From positions 1-64,000 of the forward strand of contig VZTI01004954.1 of the NCBI GenBank assembly GCA_013397865.1: a stretch of DNA of 64,000 bases. Direction: 5' to 3'. Source of the stretch: Struthidea cinerea. Its lineage: Eukaryota > Chordata > Aves > Passeriformes > Corcoracidae. Positions 59,478 through 64,000 of this stretch are shown piece after piece. The number at the start of each line of letters is the position of its first letter. Position 1 is the first letter of the stretch. The notes below the pieces were generated by a model, which searched no databases, had not been told where the DNA came from, and saw only the letters and a program-made list of their open reading frames with translations. A program made the translations under genes and the position numbers.

Positions 59478-59918
59478 ATTCCCTGCAAGGAGTTGTCCGT
59501 TTTTTTGTAGGCAGTGAAGGCTCTGGGAACTGAAAGACCCACGTGTCAGGCAGGAGAGGACAGAGTTTGCCAAGCGAAGGGATCCAAGGAAACGGGAGCT
59601 TTGTCCTTGGGCCAGGTGATTTTCTGCCCCTGAGGTTAACTGGCACAGCCTGAGCCGTGCCCACGTCCCTGAAATCCAGTGCCCCCCACACTCCAGGCTG
59701 TGACCAGCCTCCTGCTCGGATGAGCCCTGTGTGACACCCAGAGGAGTGCTTGGGGCAGTCCCAGGCTGACCCTGGCCCCGTTCCCCGGGAGTTTTGCCAC
59801 TATAGCTGGAACTAATGAGGCCGAGGAAGCAGGAGGAGGGATGATGAGAGCAGCACTCTGCACACCTGCTGTCTCCCCGCTGCCAAGAGCCTCTGCTGCT
59901 GCAGCAGAGCAGATTTCT
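59478..59918. other. GC-rich stretch upstream of the pentanucleotide array
   Basis: G/C-rich non-coding DNA with moderate CpG (ACGTGTC, AGCGAAGG, AACGGGAG, GCCGTGCCCACGTCC, TCGGATG, CCCCGTTCCCCGGG, GCCGAGG, CCCCGC). It ends with a 12-bp CTGCTGCAGCAG palindrome at 59896..59907. It could be a diverged GC-rich repeat. No exon was recognised. Confidence 0.35.
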
Positions 59919-60055
59919 GAGAAGAGAAGAGAAGAGAAGAGAAGAGAAGAGAAGAGAAGAGAAGAGAAGAGAAGAGAAGAGAAGAGAAGAGAAGAGAAGA
60001 GAAGAGAAGAGAAGAGAAGAGAAGAGAAGAGAAGAGAAGAGAAGAGAAGAGAAGA
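59919..60055 (+). repeat. (GAAGA)27 pentanucleotide microsatellite
   Basis: Twenty-seven uninterrupted copies of GAAGA fill 59921..60055, preceded by one more GA and followed by AGAAAAAA. The + strand is pure purine and the complementary strand pure pyrimidine. The array is a mirror repeat able in principle to form triplex (H-DNA). The perfect units suggest recent expansion and high length polymorphism. Open frames made of repeated REEKR or SSLLF-type peptides over this interval are translations of the microsatellite, not genes. Confidence 0.97.
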
Positions 60056-62785
60056 AGAAAAAATGTGATCCCTTTTCTGCTGATGAGGTATCTCAGAGGT
60101 GAGAGGGCAGCATGAGAGGAGACTCAAGTGCTTGAAGACCCCAGAAGTGCAGAAGGGAGCCCTGGATGATTTCCAGGAAAAGAAAAAAGAATTGGCACCT
60201 CATTTCCATGTATCTGAATTCGGTTCAGTGTTTCGGTTTTAACAGAGTCAGCTTAGGTCAGTGGGAAGATTCTGATTTATTTAGTCAGGTTTATACTGGG
60301 CTTTGCAGCCCTGCTTGCCACAAACCCTTCCCTCTCCCTGTGGCTTAAGGACAGTGAGGAATGGAGACCATCATCCTTCAGGGAGACACAACTCTGAGGA
60401 TTTTTTATACTTCTCCTTGTGCCAGCTCAAACTGCATGGATAGGTTAAGAGCTGCTCTTCCTTGTGCTCTCAGTTGGCCATCTATCACTGACACTAAAAA
60501 CCCTTGGAACAGGAATATTACAAAGGTTTGGGGAAGATCTCACCATGCCCTTAAAGGGGTGTGAGGTTTAGTGGGCAGCTGTAGAAATGGCTTTGCTTTA
60601 TGGACTTCACACACTATAAAAAGGCAACTCACTACCCACAGTCTTAATTATAGTGCTCTGGACTATTAAGGGGGATGTGGGAGCGTTGTCCAAGCCAGGA
60701 AGAAATCAGCCAGTGTGAATCTTATCTAGGATTCAGTTTTGGGAATAAAGTCTCTCTATTTGGACATTGTATCCCAAAAAAATCTATTTGCAGTAAAGTA
60801 TCAAAACAAGACATCTCAAGTCTCACACATGGCTCATACCTTTTCAGAATAGTGCAGATCTGGGAGCCTTTGAGCTCCCACAGGAGTTAAATAATGATAT
60901 TTATGGTCATTTGTAAAGCCATTCCCTTGGATGTGTGACAGGAATGAGCCTCACATCTCTTACAGCACAAACTTCCTAAGTGAGGAATGAAGGAAGTTCA
61001 CATCTTCTCGTGATTTATACACTGATTTCTGATTCCAGAGTCACACTGCTGTAGCTTACAAGCCAGGGCATCATGACAGCAGTTCAGGCCTCCTCTTTCT
61101 GAGGACTCTGTGGGCACCTAATGAATTCACTGTGAATTTCCCACTGTCTGTTTAAGGTTTGACTCTATATGGCAAGATCAGTCTTTGTCTCTTCTTCTAC
61201 TGAGGGAGCTTAAACCAAAGTCCCCCTGAATACTGAGGACTAAAATAGCTGAACACGGTAAAGAAACCTTCCTCAGTGAGCTGTCTGACATCCATCCCCT
61301 CTTCACAGGTACCCTGCAGGTCAATAAAACCTCCATGAACCCAGAAACCAACCTGCCAGACAGCTTCATCCTTACATTGCCTACATCCCACATTGCCTTT
61401 TGGCTTTTGATTGCTGTGGTTCCAGTCAGTCTCTCTCTAATAGGCAGACATGAAGTTGTCATCTAGAAAAACAGGAGTTATGGGGAAAATCTGCATCTTT
61501 GAGTCACATGAACCCATCCAAATCTTTCCAAGCTCATCCACTTCCAGTGTTAATGAGCTGCTGTGTGACACCTCACTGGCACTGTACAACATCCCATAAC
61601 ATGGGGAGAAAAACCTCCTTCAGCCCAGGAAAGGCCCCTGGGACCAGGCAGACAGGAGGACCTGCTCAGCCTGTGAGCCACAGGAAGGCTGCAGAGGCTG
61701 CACTTCCACCTTTCCTTGTAATATTGTAAGATTTATTTTCAGATCTTATCAGCAATTCACTGTGGGCTGTTCTCTGCTGAGCAAAATTCATCCATCAATC
61801 TCCTGGTATGGCCACATTCCAGCCTACACCGAGGTGACAGTTCAGTTGTGCTAATGATCAGCCTCACATCCACATCCGCATTCCCCCTTGGTCTGATTCT
61901 TCTTCTCTTATGATAATTTAATTGATTGAGCACACTGGCTTCTAGTCAAGAAGCTCTTCGCAGCTTAACTCTCAGTTTAAAAAAAATCTCCACTCAACAT
62001 CTCTATAATTAGAGTTGGTTGCTAAACCCTGTATCCAGGTGATTACTGGTATATGAGAGGGACATATCTTGAACTGATCAAATCAGGGATTTAAGCAAAA
62101 TGCCCTTGATCCATGTTTCACAATTCGTTAATATCTTCTACTTTGGGTATTTTTCCCCCTTTTTGGTGTTAAATATAGCTGGGTTAGGAAGGTTCATGTA
62201 GAATCAGGACAGTTAGGGGTAATTTTTTATTCATATCCCTGTTATTGTTTGGGGAAGCTCAGTAGGGTTCATTAATATTGCATTTCCAATGAAAAGGCAC
62301 TCAAAAGCCAAGCAGTTCAATTATATTCTGAAGCTGCAATGCGATATAAAAATGAGCAGTGCAGTGATGCTGTCGTGGTTTAAACCAACTGTTCTTGTCC
62401 ATAGTCAACAGCACCACTCTCCCCTTCATTCCACAGGGCAGCTGTTCCACAATACCTACCAAACCCAAATTACTTTATCTGAGGGGTTCATCTGGGGTTT
62501 TGTACTTCAGTCAGGTTCACTGAGAGGCTCAAGAAACAAAAGAAATCCTGGGACTGACAGAGTCTGAATGATCCTATGTGCTAACCCTACTTCCATGAAG
62601 GTGCTTATTTGCAGGAAAGCTCCCACTGCAGGGATGGAACTGCAGCCACTGAAGTGGGGGAGGATGTGCCAAGCTCCCTGTTCTGCTTTGCATTTGCTTG
62701 GTCCAATAGGAGCATCCAGAATGTGATAATCTGCATCCAGAACTACACAGAATTATGAATTATCCCCTTCCAAATCTGACTGTTC
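60056..62785. other. Unique intronic sequence, no recognised element
   Basis: Non-coding DNA with ordinary AT-rich composition. A TGTCGTGGTTTAAACCA sequence at 62371 resembles the terminus of an avian LTR, but similarity stops there. No exon or RNA gene was recognised. Confidence 0.5.
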
Positions 62786-63160
62786 CCCTTCAGCCTGGAG
62801 GGGAGAGGGTTCTGGGGAGACCCCATTGCAGCCTTAAAGAAGGTTATAAAAGAATAGGGAAAGTCAGTTTTTACACAGACAGATGGTGATAGGACAAGGG
62901 AGAATAGTTTTAAACTAAAAATAAGAGAGATTTAGATCAGGTGTTAAGAAGGAATTGTTCCCTGTGAGAGTGGGGAGGCCCTGGCACAGGGTGCCCAGAG
63001 AAGCTGTGGCTGCTTCTGGATCCCTGGAAGTGTCCAAGTCCAGGCTGGACAGGCCTTGGAGCACCCTGGCATAGTGGAAGGTGTCCCTGCCCATGGCAGG
63101 GGGTGGAACAGGATGGGCTTTAAGGTCCCTTCCAATCCAAGCCATTTGTGATTCTGTGTA
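62786..63160 (+). mobile_element. CR1 LINE, longest 3'-end copy in the window
   Basis: About 375 bp in sense orientation. In order: CCTTCAGCCTGGAGGGGAGA, GGTTCTGGGGAGACC, CATTGCAGCCTTAAAGAAGG, a GATGGTGATAGGACAAGGG region, GTTTTAAACTAAAAATAAGA, GATTTAGATCAGGTGTTAAG, GAGAGTGGGGAGGCCCTGGC, ACAGGGTGCCCAGAGAAGCT, CCCTGGAAGTGTCCAAGTCC, GGACAGGCCTTGGAGCACCC, GTGTCCCTGCCCATGGCAGG, CTTTAAGGTCCCTTCCAATC, CATTTGTGATTCTGTGTA. This covers the end of the second CR1 ORF region and the whole 3' untranslated region. It is 5'-truncated and carries no intact reverse transcriptase frame. It is the least diverged copy and probably one of the youngest here. Confidence 0.95.
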
Positions 63161-64000
63161 TCCCCTACTTCTCTGAAAGAGAGAATAAGAACTTGTGATT
63201 GATTCCAGTGAAAGTGAGATCATGCTTTATATGCAGAGGCCTCTGATTTTTCTGATGCAATGGGATCTGGTTGCTAGAAATGATGATATATAAAAATTTA
63301 ATGTTTTGGAAGTTTTATTATTTTTCCTTATAGGAAACACCAAAGTAAAATTTGATTTTGCTGGATTTATGGCTTGATCACTCACCCTATTAAGAGTAAT
63401 GATTCCACTCTCTGACCTTGTAGGGCACCAGCTATGAAATTTGAGATGATAGGCCAAATATTTTTGCAATACAACTCTTGGCTAGTGCATGACAGGCTAT
63501 TGACTGAAATACTGTCAATGCACAAATGAGATTAGAACCAGAGAAGGTCTTGATTGCTTTGGTCTGTTATTCAATACCCTCCTCTCTTATAAGCAGCTCC
63601 TTGGCATTTTTTTCAGGCTGACATAGACCTTCCTTCCCTGACAAATGACACATTAGTTGATTGTATAGACAAAACTCTTTGCTGCAGTTTTTTTATCTTC
63701 AGAAGACTTATCTCTAACAGGACTCTTGCACTTGGTGTCTGCACTGCTCGAGTCCTGTGCTCTGTAAGAGAGTCTGATCTGGCCGCGATGGAAAGAGCAG
63801 GAGCAGCCTCACATCCTGCTGGGGCAGTGTTCCATGGCTGGAGAGGGAAAGGATGGCTGGAGAGCTCAGCTTTCATTTCATTTAAATGAGCAGAATTGCT
63901 TTACTTCCCCCCTAGGTATAACAATTATTAAGAATTTATATTGCTATTCATGCTGTATAATAATGAACAGAAACTGGGTTTGCACTCTTAACCTTTGCTG
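63161..64000. other. Unique intronic sequence to the window edge
   Basis: AT-rich non-coding DNA. No exon, transposon end or RNA gene was recognised. The reverse-strand frame at 63613..63876 shows no domain. Confidence 0.5.

Larger units (their letters stand above)
7841..64000 (+). other. Downstream intron (5' part) of the MEGF11-like gene
   Basis: From the donor at 7841 to the window end I found no further exon with the expected GCD...WGPHC type EGF/laminin sequence, and no cysteine-rich frame with flanking splice sites. The stretch carries CR1 and LTR fragments, one pentanucleotide microsatellite and long unique AT-rich DNA, which is typical of a giant vertebrate intron. A small exon or an intronic lncRNA could have been missed. 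That it is one intron is an inference from the absence of other exons. Confidence 0.65.

Noticed and set aside
59636..60127. Reverse-strand frame with many SSLLF repeats, and a forward frame with REEKR repeats
   Set aside because: Both are translations of the GAAGA microsatellite.
62915..63223. Reverse-strand frame of 102 residues
   Set aside because: Antisense translation of the CR1 copy at 62786..63160.
1..64000. tRNA, rRNA, CRISPR arrays, prophage, operons or toxin-antitoxin systems
   Set aside because: No box A/box B pairs, rRNA-like segments, regularly spaced repeats or dense coding were seen. The content is vertebrate intron.

Overview
The window looks like bird nuclear DNA lying inside one large protein-coding gene. 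Three kinds of evidence support this. There are about ten fragments of CR1 LINE 3' ends, the dominant avian retroposon. There are two pieces of LTR that resemble avian ERVL-type (class III) endogenous retroviruses. There is one clear vertebrate-type exon with canonical splice sites. Nothing bacterial is present: no operons, ribosome binding sites, CRISPR arrays or dense coding. The many short open frames have no recognisable domains and behave like chance frames in intronic DNA.

The only coding sequence I can support is a 93-nt exon at 7748..7840 on the + strand. It encodes one EGF-like module with six cysteines and best fits MEGF11, from recall of the MEGF10/MEGF11 paralogues. It has phase 1 on both sides, a pyrimidine-rich acceptor and a perfect GTGAGT donor. 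By implication 1..7747 is the end of the upstream intron and 7841..64000 (at least 56 kb) is the start of the downstream intron, unless an exon was missed. Very long introns in the 5' half of the gene fit the large size of the MEGF11 locus in other vertebrates.

Layout. 1..420 is a GC- and CpG-rich patch at the left edge. 420..7747 is AT-rich intron with one hairpin. 7748..7840 is the exon. 7987..8050 and 9049..9212 are CR1 ends, with two small tandem repeats between them. 17992..18422 is a solo LTR. CR1 fragments follow near 20.7, 26.4, 38.0, 39.6, 47.9, 52.4, 59.4 and 62.8-63.2 kb. 45876..46132 is a second LTR fragment. 59919..60055 is a perfect (GAAGA)27 microsatellite. Between these lie long unique AT-rich stretches. 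Two of them (26700..27160 and 32190..32430) keep an unusual number of CpGs for their base composition and are candidate conserved non-coding elements. A perfect palindromic POU-factor site (MORE type) lies at 40652..40663.

I found no new multi-gene system. The items most worth checking are the CpG-rich left edge, the two CpG-retaining intronic blocks, the palindromic POU sites, the uninterrupted pentanucleotide array, and the isolation of a symmetric EGF exon beside a very long intron.
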